A model generated the notes under the pieces. The model saw nothing but the letters and a program-made list of their open reading frames with translations, was not told the origin of the DNA and searched no databases. The position numbers and the translations under genes are program-made. Of a stretch of 17,683 nt of DNA, positions 10,196 through 17,683 are shown in pieces. This DNA is from Isotricha intestinalis (lineage: Eukaryota > Ciliophora > Litostomatea > Vestibuliferida > Isotrichidae), in NCBI GenBank assembly GCA_023807065.1, contig JAJJLU010004146.1, positions 1 to 17,683 on the forward strand, in the 5' to 3' direction. Position 1 is the first letter of the stretch, and every line of letters starts with the position of its first letter.

Positions 10196-10789
10196 TTAAT
10201 TTTGAGATTCTTTTAAATGACCAATGTTTCCTTCATTTTTTCCAAATTGTTCAAATCCTTTTCCAAAAACAGCTCTTTGTCTACTAACAAAAAAGAGTTT
10301 AGAAACAAATTTATAATCAGTTTTAAAATTACCAATAAAAGCATCTAAAATTTTATTATTTCTTTTATTAATAAGTAATATTGCTCCATAATTATATGAA
10401 GTATTATTTGTTTCTTTAGGATTATATATTAAAATTTGTAAATTCCAAGAACCTTTTTCAAATAAAAAAGGATCTGAAAATGATTCGTAAAATTTATTTA
10501 TGTATTCTTTTTTTAAGTTAAAATTTAAGGATTTCTTTTTTAAAAAAACTTGAAATTTTTCTATTCTTAATCCATTTATTACAAAAAAATTTGATGTTTT
10601 AATCACTTTTGTAAAGTTTTTTTTTTCATAATACTCATTGAAAAAAGAATGATCTATTTTTTTTTTGTAATTGTGATTAAATAATGCGGTTTTTAAGTGT
10701 TTAAAGTTAATCATATCTTTAAAAATATCTGATTCCATATTTTTTGTACATGAACAAAAAATAAAAAGAAAAATAAAAATGCATTTCAT
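10196..10789 (-). CDS. Small protein with signal peptide, unknown function
   Basis: The product has 197 residues and begins with a short basic start followed by a strongly hydrophobic stretch (MKCIFIFLFIF, ending in CSC at 12-14). This is a good eukaryotic signal peptide, with cleavage probably near residue 15-17. The mature part contains no cysteine, is basic and aromatic-rich, and has possible N-glycosylation sequons at Asn58, Asn128 and Asn129. There is no second membrane segment, so a secreted or lumenal location is inferred. The second half (about 115-175) looks like an alternating beta-strand fold, with stretches such as WNLQILIYNP and GAILLINKRNNKILDAFIG. I recognise no family. An in-frame TAA nine bases upstream fixes the ATG, and the gene ends in TAA. 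Its 5' end is separated from the end of the calpain gene by 215 bases. Confidence 0.75.
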   Translation of the reverse strand: MKCIFIFLFIFCSCTKNMESDIFKDMINFKHLKTALFNHNYKKKIDHSFFNEYYEKKNFTKVIKTSNFFVINGLRIEKFQVFLKKKSLNFNLKKEYINKFYESFSDPFLFEKGSWNLQILIYNPKETNNTSYNYGAILLINKRNNKILDAFIGNFKTDYKFVSKLFFVSRQRAVFGKGFEQFGKNEGNIGHLKESQN

Positions 10790-11004
10790 TTTATATTATT
10801 TTTATAATAATTAATTCTTACATTAAATAATATTTTTTTCAAAAATAAACAAATTATATTAAATCATTATAAATATTTCAAATATTAATAATAAACAAAA
10901 TTATCATATTTAAAGTATATATTATTCAACAAAAACTAATGAAAAATATATAAATAAAGTAAATAAAAAACATTTAAAAATTATTCAATAATATTATTAT
11001 TCTT

Positions 11005-13479
11005 TTATTGAATAAATTTTCCTTTTTGGTAAATAGTAATATATCCATTATTTCTTTTATTCCTTTTATTCAAATTATTATTATTTTTAGGATAGAAAAT
11101 TCCTCTTCCATCCATAACACCATCAGTAAAATTTCCTTCCCATTTTGAACCATCTTTCCAAGTAATTATTCCAAATCCATTTCTTTTTCCATTTTTAAAA
11201 AAACCATGAAAATTTTCTCCCGTTTCCCAAAATAAATTACCTAAACCATTTCTTTCATTATTTATATAATTTCCTTCAAATATACAAAAATTATCTTTAT
11301 TATAATCTCTCTGAAAACCTTCTCTTTTATCATTTTTCCAATATCCTATTGAATATTTTAATATATCATTTGTATCATTTGGAATTAAATCATTCCAAAT
11401 AAAAACACCTCTTCCTTCTCTTATATAATCTTTTAATGTTAAACCTATATAAATTCCATTCTTATATTTTATTTTCTTCCATATTAAAATATTTTCACGC
11501 AAAGTTTTTGGTAATATTAATAATTGATTTATTATTTCTGGATAATCTAATTTAATTTCTTCTAATATTGGATTTGATATATTGTTTATTGAAGAAATAT
11601 TTAAAGGAAGGGAAATGTAATCATATATCATATTATATTCGTTTATATTTGTTAAAATAAATAAATTTATGATTTCTTGTGTTAATATATAATCATTTAT
11701 TGTATTTAAATTATCTTGATTTTTAACTACGTTATTAAATTTTGAACATAAACTATACCAATAAGTTCCAAATTTTGATTTACGCATTCCTAATATTATT
11801 CTTACTGTTTGAGGTTCTACATAAAAAGTAAAAGTATTATCTTTTTTAAGGAACCCCCCATAAGTGTATGGTGGCAATAAAAAAATATTTTTTAAATTAT
11901 CTATTGAATTTTCCCATATTTGAGTTTCTGTCAATGTTCCATTAAATACTATTCTATAAGCAAATCCAGAATTTAAATAATCATTTCCTGTACATGATAT
12001 TATTTCTTTTTTTTCTTCTAATAATTGTTTATCTTTTAAAGACATATTTTCTAATGAACTACAAATAATAATATATCTTAATAAACAAAAATCATAATCA
12101 TAATGACAGAAATATGATTTAAAATATTCATTTGATCTTATTATTAAAGAATATTTATCTAATTTTGGTTCGTCACTATGATTAAAATCACAATAAGTAT
12201 AAATCAAATAATATCCTTTATTAAATATTTTAAATATATCAACATCATCTTCACTTTCATAATTACCTATAAAATCAGTGAAATTTACTTTTTGATTTTC
12301 ATCATTTCCTTCATTAATTTTAGTAATAATACATGAAGATGGATATTGTTTTTCCTTCATTATTCTATTAAATCTCCAAAATTTTTTACTTAGAGAAATA
12401 GAAACCATAGAATTATCATTATTAATAAATAACTTAAAGACATGAGGTAAATTATTATAATGAATACAATTATATAATTTTATTTTACAATTATAAATAA
12501 CATAACATATATCAGTTGTTAAAAAATGTTCTTTAAAATCATTAATTTCCATATAAAAAATGCCTTTATCATCATTATCATTGTCTTCATAATTATTATC
12601 TCTTTTTAATTCTTCATACCAAAAATTACATTTTTCCCTTAATTGACTACTCCATTCCATATAACCCCAAGGATTTCTTAATTTAATCAATCGATAATCT
12701 TTATTTTTAACATAAATACATTTTATAATAGTAAAAGCATGATTAGCCAATAAACCATTTTTAACTTCATCAACGGTAGTACAACAACAAATAAATTTAT
12801 AATTCAATGCCTCTGATATTTTATCATATAATTCATTAATATTATAATCTTTATTTTTAATTGTTAATTTGGAAAAACCAGTTAAAGCTCTTAAAGAATC
12901 TGAAGGAGTACCTCCAATTATATTTGAATAACCTCCATTTACTTTTGCCCAAGCTTTTTCTAATATAATAACCCAAATAATATTATCATTAGCTTGAGCA
13001 AAGATTAATTTTTTTTCATTATTTTTTTTAACTGGGAAATAATCATCAATTAATACTATTTGAAATTCGCCATCAATATATAAGATAATTTCATAATAAC
13101 CATATTTATTAATTGTTTTTGTTTTAAATATATTATGTATTAAATCAGGATAAACAGTTAATGATGCTAGTGGAGATAAAAAATAACAATTTCCTATTTT
13201 ACCTTGCTTAATATCTGACATTGATATTGTATTTGTTGAATTAAATATACTATAATTATTATCAAAAATTTCACTTGCTCTTTTCCATATAATTTTATCT
13301 GATTTTATATAAGATGCTTTTTCTTTTCCATCTATTAAATCTGTATAATTACCTTTATCATCTAAAGATAATAAACTATTTTCATTTGGAGGAAATAATT
13401 CATCTGTAAATAAAGAATTCTCATTTGGAGGTTTTTGATTTTTGTAATATTTTATCACTTTTTCTGAGAGAATATCCAT
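11005..13479 (-). CDS. Calpain-type cysteine protease with C-terminal MORN repeats
   Basis: The product has 824 residues. The peptidase core (family C2, clan CA) spans about residues 20-335. The oxyanion Gln92 and nucleophile Cys98 lie in QGKIGNCYFLSPLASL, His247 in ANHAFTII and Asn269 in LRNPWG, so the triad is complete and activity is expected. Residues about 340-640 fit calpain beta-sandwich (C2-like/domain III) segments, with a clear example around FLLPPYTYGGF. Residues about 677-798 hold five MORN-type repeats spaced about 23 residues apart (for example FEGNYINNERNGLG, FHGFFKNGKRNGFG, WEGNFTDGVMDGRG), which usually bind membranes or proteins. No penta-EF-hand domain is present, so any calcium response would come from the core. 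Near the N-terminus PPNENSL occurs twice. Codon positions 5' of the ATG stay open to a TAG at 13567-13569, but contain no other ATG. Limited proteolysis at a membrane or the cortex is inferred. Confidence 0.94.
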   Translation of the reverse strand: MDILSEKVIKYYKNQKPPNENSLFTDELFPPNENSLLSLDDKGNYTDLIDGKEKASYIKSDKIIWKRASEIFDNNYSIFNSTNTISMSDIKQGKIGNCYFLSPLASLTVYPDLIHNIFKTKTINKYGYYEIILYIDGEFQIVLIDDYFPVKKNNEKKLIFAQANDNIIWVIILEKAWAKVNGGYSNIIGGTPSDSLRALTGFSKLTIKNKDYNINELYDKISEALNYKFICCCTTVDEVKNGLLANHAFTIIKCIYVKNKDYRLIKLRNPWGYMEWSSQLREKCNFWYEELKRDNNYEDNDNDDKGIFYMEINDFKEHFLTTDICYVIYNCKIKLYNCIHYNNLPHVFKLFINNDNSMVSISLSKKFWRFNRIMKEKQYPSSCIITKINEGNDENQKVNFTDFIGNYESEDDVDIFKIFNKGYYLIYTYCDFNHSDEPKLDKYSLIIRSNEYFKSYFCHYDYDFCLLRYIIICSSLENMSLKDKQLLEEKKEIISCTGNDYLNSGFAYRIVFNGTLTETQIWENSIDNLKNIFLLPPYTYGGFLKKDNTFTFYVEPQTVRIILGMRKSKFGTYWYSLCSKFNNVVKNQDNLNTINDYILTQEIINLFILTNINEYNMIYDYISLPLNISSINNISNPILEEIKLDYPEIINQLLILPKTLRENILIWKKIKYKNGIYIGLTLKDYIREGRGVFIWNDLIPNDTNDILKYSIGYWKNDKREGFQRDYNKDNFCIFEGNYINNERNGLGNLFWETGENFHGFFKNGKRNGFGIITWKDGSKWEGNFTDGVMDGRGIFYPKNNNNLNKRNKRNNGYITIYQKGKFIQ
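11083..11451 (-). repeat. MORN repeat block in the calpain C-terminus
   Basis: Five units begin near residues 677, 710, 734, 757 and 780 of the protease. The last three match the Y/F-x-G-x(2)-x-N-G-x(2)-x-G-x-G consensus well at 23-24 residue spacing; the first two are degenerate. A short Asn/Arg/Lys-rich tail follows. Confidence 0.85.
13372..13431 (-). repeat. Duplicated PPNENSL peptide at the calpain N-terminus
   Basis: The seven-residue string PPNENSL occurs at residues 17-23 and again at 30-36. At the DNA level both copies share TCATTTGGAGG on the + strand, 39 bases apart, which suggests a short tandem duplication just before the protease core. Confidence 0.75.
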
Positions 13480-13561
13480 GTTTTTCGATTTAAATTTAAT
13501 ATTAAAAAATATTAGTTTAAAATGAATGTTATCATAAAATGTTATTTTATTTCCAAATAAA

Positions 13562-13580
13562 GTCCACTAAAAATGTGGAT
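13562..13580. repeat. Small GC-containing hairpin between two - strand genes
   Basis: TCCAC (13563-13567) and GTGGA (13575-13579) form a perfect five-pair stem with a seven-base A/T loop. It is among the most G/C-rich spots in the intergenic DNA of this window and lies about 85 bases upstream of the calpain ATG and 140 bases past the stop of the CEP95-like gene. It could be a promoter element or an RNA 3' structure; neither is shown. Confidence 0.35.
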
Positions 13581-13701
13581 AAATTAAATCATTCTGAATT
13601 TCTAATTATTTCCTATTAAAAAGAAAAAAAGCCATTTAAAGAAAATTCAAAAAAAAAAATTAAATAAAATTTAAAATCAAAAAAAGTATTAAAAACAAAT
13701 A

Positions 13702-16215
13702 TTAATTTTTATAATAATTACTCAAAATTTTTTCAATTTGTTCTTCACTATTATCTTCAAAATCAGCTCTTCTATCTTCTTCATCAAATCTTTGAAAAAC
13801 ATCATCAATTTGTTTTCTAAATTCCCCTTTTCTTTCTCTTTCAATTTGAGATAAAAATTGAATTTGAGCTCTATGTTCAATTTCTCTTTCTTCTTTTTCT
13901 CTTTTTAATATTTCTTTTAAAATAGCAATTTTATCAGTATAATATTTTTCAATTTCCATCATCGCTTTTCTTTTTTCTTCATTTTCAATTTTTCTCATTT
14001 CCATTTGTTTATTATATTCTTCTAAATTTTTTTCTTTTTCATATTGAATAGCTTTTGAATATATTTCATTACATAATTTTAATTGTTTATGATGATTTCT
14101 AACTTCTCTTGCTTTTCTTCTTCTTTCAATTTCATTTTCCATTTTTTTAGTTTGTATTTCTTGTATTTTTTTCATTACTCTAACATTTTGATTCATTGTT
14201 TTTAAAGCTCTTTCTTGGAAGAAATTTCTCTTTTTTTTTTCACTTTGATAATAATTAATTATATATTGTAATTCTTTTTCATATCTATTCATAAATTCTT
14301 TAGTTAATAAATCATCAGGATCAGGAATTCGATTTTCTATTTTCATCATTTTTTGTCTTGCTAATCTTATATTTCTTAATATTATTTCTAACATATCATG
14401 ACTGTTTTGAATATTATTTTTTAAGAAAATTCTATCTAATTTATTTCCGTATAATCTTCTAAATTCTTTTATTATTTCATATTTAAACTCCTCATCATCC
14501 ATTGGTAATTCTTCTAATATAGATGAATTTTCTGAAGTTGTGTTTTTATTTTCTGTTTTTTTTTTAGAAGTTTGTGTAGCGTTTTCGTTTTTTTGACTTT
14601 TTTGAGATTTTTTAGAACTTTTTGATATATTACTTTGTGTTAATTGGTTTTTAGAAGAATTAGTATTTAATTTTTCATTATTATTCTTTTTATTCTCTGA
14701 TGAAAGTTTCTTATCACTTTTTTTAGATGATTTACTAACATTACTTATATTATTATTACTTATTGATTGTTTATTTACATGCCTATCAGAACTTTCTTTT
14801 AAATCATTTGATTTTTTAATATTATCATCATCTAAATCATCAATTGATGCTTCAATTAATTCATCTGAAGTTGTTGTTAATTTTAATCTATTATTAACAT
14901 TATTAGGAACAGAATGAGCACTTGGATCTAAAAGAATATTACCACTTAAATCATTAGAATCATCATCATCATAATATTTAACATTATCTATTTTTTCTTC
15001 TTGTTTTTTAATAAAACTACTTGTATTTTTTCTTTCTTCATCATCTAATAAATCTGGTATTTCATATTCTGATACTTTCTTTTTTTTATTATCTGAATTC
15101 TCTTTACTTCTACTTACTCCAGATATATGACTTACATTCATCACACGAGAATTACTTAAATTTTTTTCATCATTTTCATTTCCATAATTTACTATATCAC
15201 TATCATAATTCATTTCACCTTCACCTAATTGATTTTCAGCTAATTCTCTTTCATATCTTGATATATCATTTTGAGTAAATGTTTTTCTTATATATGAATC
15301 TTCCCCATTTTGATGTGCTATATTATCTTTTATTGCTTTTTCAAAATCTAATGCTTCAAAGCATGATCTATTCCCTATTAATAATGAACTTTGTTGACTT
15401 GAATTATCTAAATTTCCTTTTTCTTTTTCTTTTGATGATGTTAATTTTTCTTCTTTATGTTTTTTTTTATTATCTTCTATTATATTTTCTTTTAATTTTT
15501 TCTCTTTTTTCTCTTCTTTTTTTTCTTCTTTTTTTTCTTCTTTTTTCTCTTCTTTTTTTTCTTCTTTTTTCTCTTCTTTTTTCTCTACTTTTTTTTCTTC
15601 TTTTTTCTTATCATTTGCTTCTTTCATTTTTTTAACGTTTGCAGATAAATCTTCAATCATATCATCATCTTGAATTTCATTACCATGTAAATTTTCATCA
15701 GTAATATTAATATGTTTATTAACATTTCCTTCAGATATATTATGTCTTTGATTAATACTATCTAAATTACTATCTTCTTGATCAATTTCTTCAATTTTTT
15801 GATTTCTCCCATTATCAGTTTCAGACTCTTCATTTTCTTCTTTTTCATTTTCATTAATTAAAGCTTTTATTAATTCTTCAATTAATTCCAATAAACATTT
15901 TGCACTTACTCTATCATGATCATTTATTATTCCTTTAGCACTTATATGAGATAAATCCATTTCTATTATATCTGAAAGAAGATTAATTAATTGTGTTAAA
16001 GATTCTACTTTTTCTTCATTGTCTTTCCCTGGTTGTAAATCAAATTTACGATCACTTATCAAATTTCCTACTATTGCTATGTAAAAATCATCCAAAAATA
16101 AATCTTCTTCATTTTCTAATTCAGATGGATAATCTAATAAATTAAGAATGTTATTTGCTATTCTTAATAGGGAACCTTCTGGAATTGACATACTTTGACT
16201 GTTTGAATCTACCAT
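13702..16215 (-). CDS. CEP95-like centrosomal/basal-body coiled-coil protein
   Basis: The product has 837 residues. The N-terminal ~120 residues form a helical, CH-like domain. Its LSHISAKGI-x-NDHD segment followed by a Leu-rich helix (LLELIEELI) closely resembles the N-terminus of vertebrate CEP95/CCDC45 as I remember it. A long, polar, probably disordered centre follows: a Lys/Glu repeat at about 200-245, acidic patches, and Ser/Lys-rich copies of SKSSKKS at about 480-550. From about residue 570 a conserved helical part begins (LPMDDEEFKYEIIKEFRR), leading into a long charged coiled coil at about 640-810. In animals CEP95 locates to centrosomes, basal bodies and spindle poles; here a basal-body scaffold is inferred, implying a ciliated cell. 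An in-frame TAA ten bases upstream of the ATG (16225-16227) fixes the start; the gene ends in TAA. Other NN-CH-type basal-body proteins are the alternative. Confidence 0.85.
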   Translation of the reverse strand: MVDSNSQSMSIPEGSLLRIANNILNLLDYPSELENEEDLFLDDFYIAIVGNLISDRKFDLQPGKDNEEKVESLTQLINLLSDIIEMDLSHISAKGIINDHDRVSAKCLLELIEELIKALINENEKEENEESETDNGRNQKIEEIDQEDSNLDSINQRHNISEGNVNKHINITDENLHGNEIQDDDMIEDLSANVKKMKEANDKKKEEKKVEKKEEKKEEKKEEKKEEKKEEKKEEKKEKKLKENIIEDNKKKHKEEKLTSSKEKEKGNLDNSSQQSSLLIGNRSCFEALDFEKAIKDNIAHQNGEDSYIRKTFTQNDISRYERELAENQLGEGEMNYDSDIVNYGNENDEKNLSNSRVMNVSHISGVSRSKENSDNKKKKVSEYEIPDLLDDEERKNTSSFIKKQEEKIDNVKYYDDDDSNDLSGNILLDPSAHSVPNNVNNRLKLTTTSDELIEASIDDLDDDNIKKSNDLKESSDRHVNKQSISNNNISNVSKSSKKSDKKLSSENKKNNNEKLNTNSSKNQLTQSNISKSSKKSQKSQKNENATQTSKKKTENKNTTSENSSILEELPMDDEEFKYEIIKEFRRLYGNKLDRIFLKNNIQNSHDMLEIILRNIRLARQKMMKIENRIPDPDDLLTKEFMNRYEKELQYIINYYQSEKKKRNFFQERALKTMNQNVRVMKKIQEIQTKKMENEIERRRKAREVRNHHKQLKLCNEIYSKAIQYEKEKNLEEYNKQMEMRKIENEEKRKAMMEIEKYYTDKIAILKEILKREKEEREIEHRAQIQFLSQIERERKGEFRKQIDDVFQRFDEEDRRADFEDNSEEQIEKILSNYYKN
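15487..15609 (-). repeat. Lys/Glu (KKEE) tetrapeptide repeat, polypurine tract
   Basis: Inside the CEP95-like gene, about residues 203-240 repeat KKEE, with six clean copies after a single Val210 interruption. On the + strand this is an uninterrupted pyrimidine tract of 91 bases (15496-15586); after one A at 15587 it continues to 15609. The underlying unit is 12 bases, TTCTTCTTTTTT with C/T variants. Such tracts change length by slippage and can form triplex DNA. Confidence 0.9.
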
Positions 16216-17271
16216 TTTTTCAATTTATTAATTTAATGATATTTATGATTTATATTAAATCTCATTAAACATTAAAATTTAAAAAAAAACAAAAAAGAAA
16301 TTTAAAATAAATTGGTACAGATATTAAATTATAAAACTTTAAGTTTATAAAAAACAATCAGAATTTATGAAATAATAACTAAGAATATCCAAAATATCAA
16401 ATTAATAATAATTCATTTATATATTCTTATTGGTAAATAAAAATTTATTTAGTATAAACATAATAATTTAAATTTTTAAGTCAATTGTTTAAATATTCTT
16501 AATTGAACTTAATTTATAATTTTATTTCATAGAAAATAAAATCTCAAATTAAAATAAGAATTAAAGAGTTTAATGGAAAAAAATAAACTATAAAATTCAT
16601 ATTATCTATAAAAGTTTAAAAAAAGGATAAATTTTATATTTCTTAATTAACAAAATATTTTAAAATTGTAAATTTCAAATATTCTGAAAATAATAAAAAA
16701 ATATTCATTAATACAAACATATAAACTTTATTAAATTGACAAAAATATGATAATATGATAGAAAAAAAGAGATAAAAAAACTTAAAAAATGAAAAATATT
16801 TGAAATAATAAATATAATAATAATATTCTTATGAATAAAACATTTATATACATTTAACACAAATATTTTTTTAATAATAAATCTTATTTCCCTCATTTCT
16901 TTTCTTTACTTTGATTTTCTTCTTAAATCTATAAATAACTTTATAATTGTAAATAATTCATTTTTTATTAAATTAAATATCAATTTCTTTATTTTACTCT
17001 TATATTTAACTGAATGATTTTATTAATTAAATTTAATGATTGAAAATTACTTTGAATATCATTATTAATCCTTTATTAATTATCTCCTTTATTTTTTAGT
17101 GATTTTTCAAATTTTAAAAATTTTTTATTTTCTTATATTTTTTTTTAATTTATCTACTAAAGAAGACTTATTCTTTCTATTTGATGTGATATATTGAATT
17201 ATTTATTATTTAATTTTGTTATATTAATTAAAGATTTGGTTTATTTTTATTAAGTTTTTAATTTTTATTTA
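16216..17271. other. Divergent intergenic region, no gene seen
   Basis: About 1,050 bases separate the 5' end of the CEP95-like gene from the 5' end of the last gene, so this should hold both promoters. The left part is A-rich and the right part (after about 16,900) T-rich on the + strand, so each half is A-rich on the template and T-rich on the other strand relative to its nearer gene. A 62-codon frame on the - strand (16708-16896) is low-complexity Ile/Phe and not credible. No RNA gene or named regulatory motif is recognised. Confidence 0.75.
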
Positions 17272-17631
17272 ATGTCAAGGAGTACTCCTTATGTTCTTTC
17301 TATTCAAATGAATTTTAGAAATATTACCAAAGAAACCCCTATTAAAGATACTTATAATGAATTTTTAAATGAGTTTGGAGCTAGATTTGCTATTGATAAT
17401 AATGATTTAAAAAACATTGGATTTATTTTGAATTCCGATAATTCTTTAGTTCTTTTGATTACAAATGAAAAAGACTATAATGATTTTTTCTCTGTTGACA
17501 AAAGTATAAAATATAAAGTTAATAGAATAATTGGGAAAGCTTTTATTATTTATGATAATGAATACATGAAAAAAGGTATTTTAATTGAAATGGAAATAAG
17601 AAAGAATGAAGATGAAATTAAAAAAATATGA
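17272..17631 (+). CDS. Protein with possible PB1-like N-terminus, frame broken near right edge
   Basis: The open frame codes for 119 residues and stops at TGA (17629-17631). An in-frame TAA at 17251 supports the ATG at 17272. Residues about 8-95 look like a small alpha/beta domain; the stretch GFILNSDNSLVLLITNEKDY resembles the end of a PB1 (ubiquitin-like dimerisation) domain, but this is a weak match. After residue 100 the sequence turns into a charged helix that the stop cuts off. Dropping one base at the A7 run (17620-17626) would place the helix in a frame that stays open to the end of the window, so the real gene probably continues rightwards. Function is unknown; a PB1 plus coiled-coil adaptor is possible. 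Confidence 0.65.
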   Translation: MSRSTPYVLSIQMNFRNITKETPIKDTYNEFLNEFGARFAIDNNDLKNIGFILNSDNSLVLLITNEKDYNDFFSVDKSIKYKVNRIIGKAFIIYDNEYMKKGILIEMEIRKNEDEIKKI

Positions 17632-17683
17632 AGAAGAAATTAAAAGATTATTAGAAAATAAAAATTCTTTGATTGAGAAAATT
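17618..17683 (+). other. Continuation of the last gene in the +1 frame, partial
   Basis: From the A7 run to the window edge the +1 frame is open and reads YEEEIKRLLENKNSLIEKI. This extends the charged helix EDEIKK of the preceding frame with good coiled-coil spacing. No GT...AG intron can be placed at the junction. It is either an indel in a homopolymer (assembly or natural), a true programmed +1 shift, or a chance open stretch of 19 codons. Confidence 0.55.

Noticed and set aside
10734..10789. Bacterial lipoprotein signal (lipobox) in the small secreted protein
   Set aside because: The Phe-Cys-Ser-Cys end is only superficially similar, and all neighbours are eukaryotic, so an ordinary signal peptide is the better reading.
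15021..15635. Two consecutive + strand frames rich in Leu and Phe
   Set aside because: Both lie antisense to the CEP95-like gene and come from the polypyrimidine tract and polar low-complexity codons; they look like membrane proteins only because of base composition.
16708..16896. 62-codon Ile/Phe-rich frame on the - strand in the divergent gap
   Set aside because: Low complexity, no homology I recognise, and such frames are expected in A/T-only DNA.
1..17683. tRNA or rRNA genes, CRISPR arrays, insertion sequences, telomeric repeats
   Set aside because: No G/C-rich cloverleaf, no regularly spaced direct repeats, no transposase- or reverse-transcriptase-like frame and no telomere array at either end was seen; simple A/T runs account for the repetitive look.

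Overview
The window is very AT-rich nuclear DNA from a unicellular eukaryote. It holds seven intronless protein genes, two of them cut by the window edges. All long frames read with the standard genetic code: UAA ends five genes, UGA ends one clearly and a second doubtfully, and no UAA, UAG or UGA falls inside a convincing reading frame. The best taxonomic guess is a ciliate that uses the standard code, for example a litostome or rumen-type ciliate. The reasons are extreme A+T content, lack of introns, a two-pass membrane protein of a type I associate with large ciliate families, and a CEP95-like centriole/basal-body protein. Another AT-rich ciliated or flagellated protist, or an anaerobic chytrid fungus, cannot be excluded from sequence alone. 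Organism and family assignments come from motif recognition, not database searches.

Layout. Three genes lie on the + strand: a large leucine-rich-repeat protein open at the left edge (2-5167), a short oxysterol-binding protein-related lipid-transfer protein (6174-7493), and a two-pass membrane protein (7668-9242). A convergent gene-free gap (9243-10195) separates them from three - strand genes: a small signal-peptide protein (10196-10789), a calpain-type cysteine protease with C-terminal MORN repeats (11005-13479), and a CEP95-like coiled-coil protein with a long Lys/Glu repeat (13702-16215). A divergent gap (16216-17271) precedes a + strand gene that runs off the right edge and appears frameshifted at an A7 run (17272-17683).

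Function. Eukaryotic genes are normally transcribed singly, so there is no operon logic here. The recognisable themes are membrane/lipid biology (ORP, MORN-calpain, two-pass protein) and cytoskeleton or cilium biology (CEP95-like, possibly the LRR protein). No mobile element, CRISPR array, rRNA, tRNA or telomere was seen. Three intergenic stretches of about 1 kb are nearly pure A/T and show no gene. The points most worth checking are the MORN-calpain fusion, the A7 frameshift, alternating A-ending and T-ending codon patches inside single genes, and a 91-nt pure polypurine/polypyrimidine tract inside a coding region.
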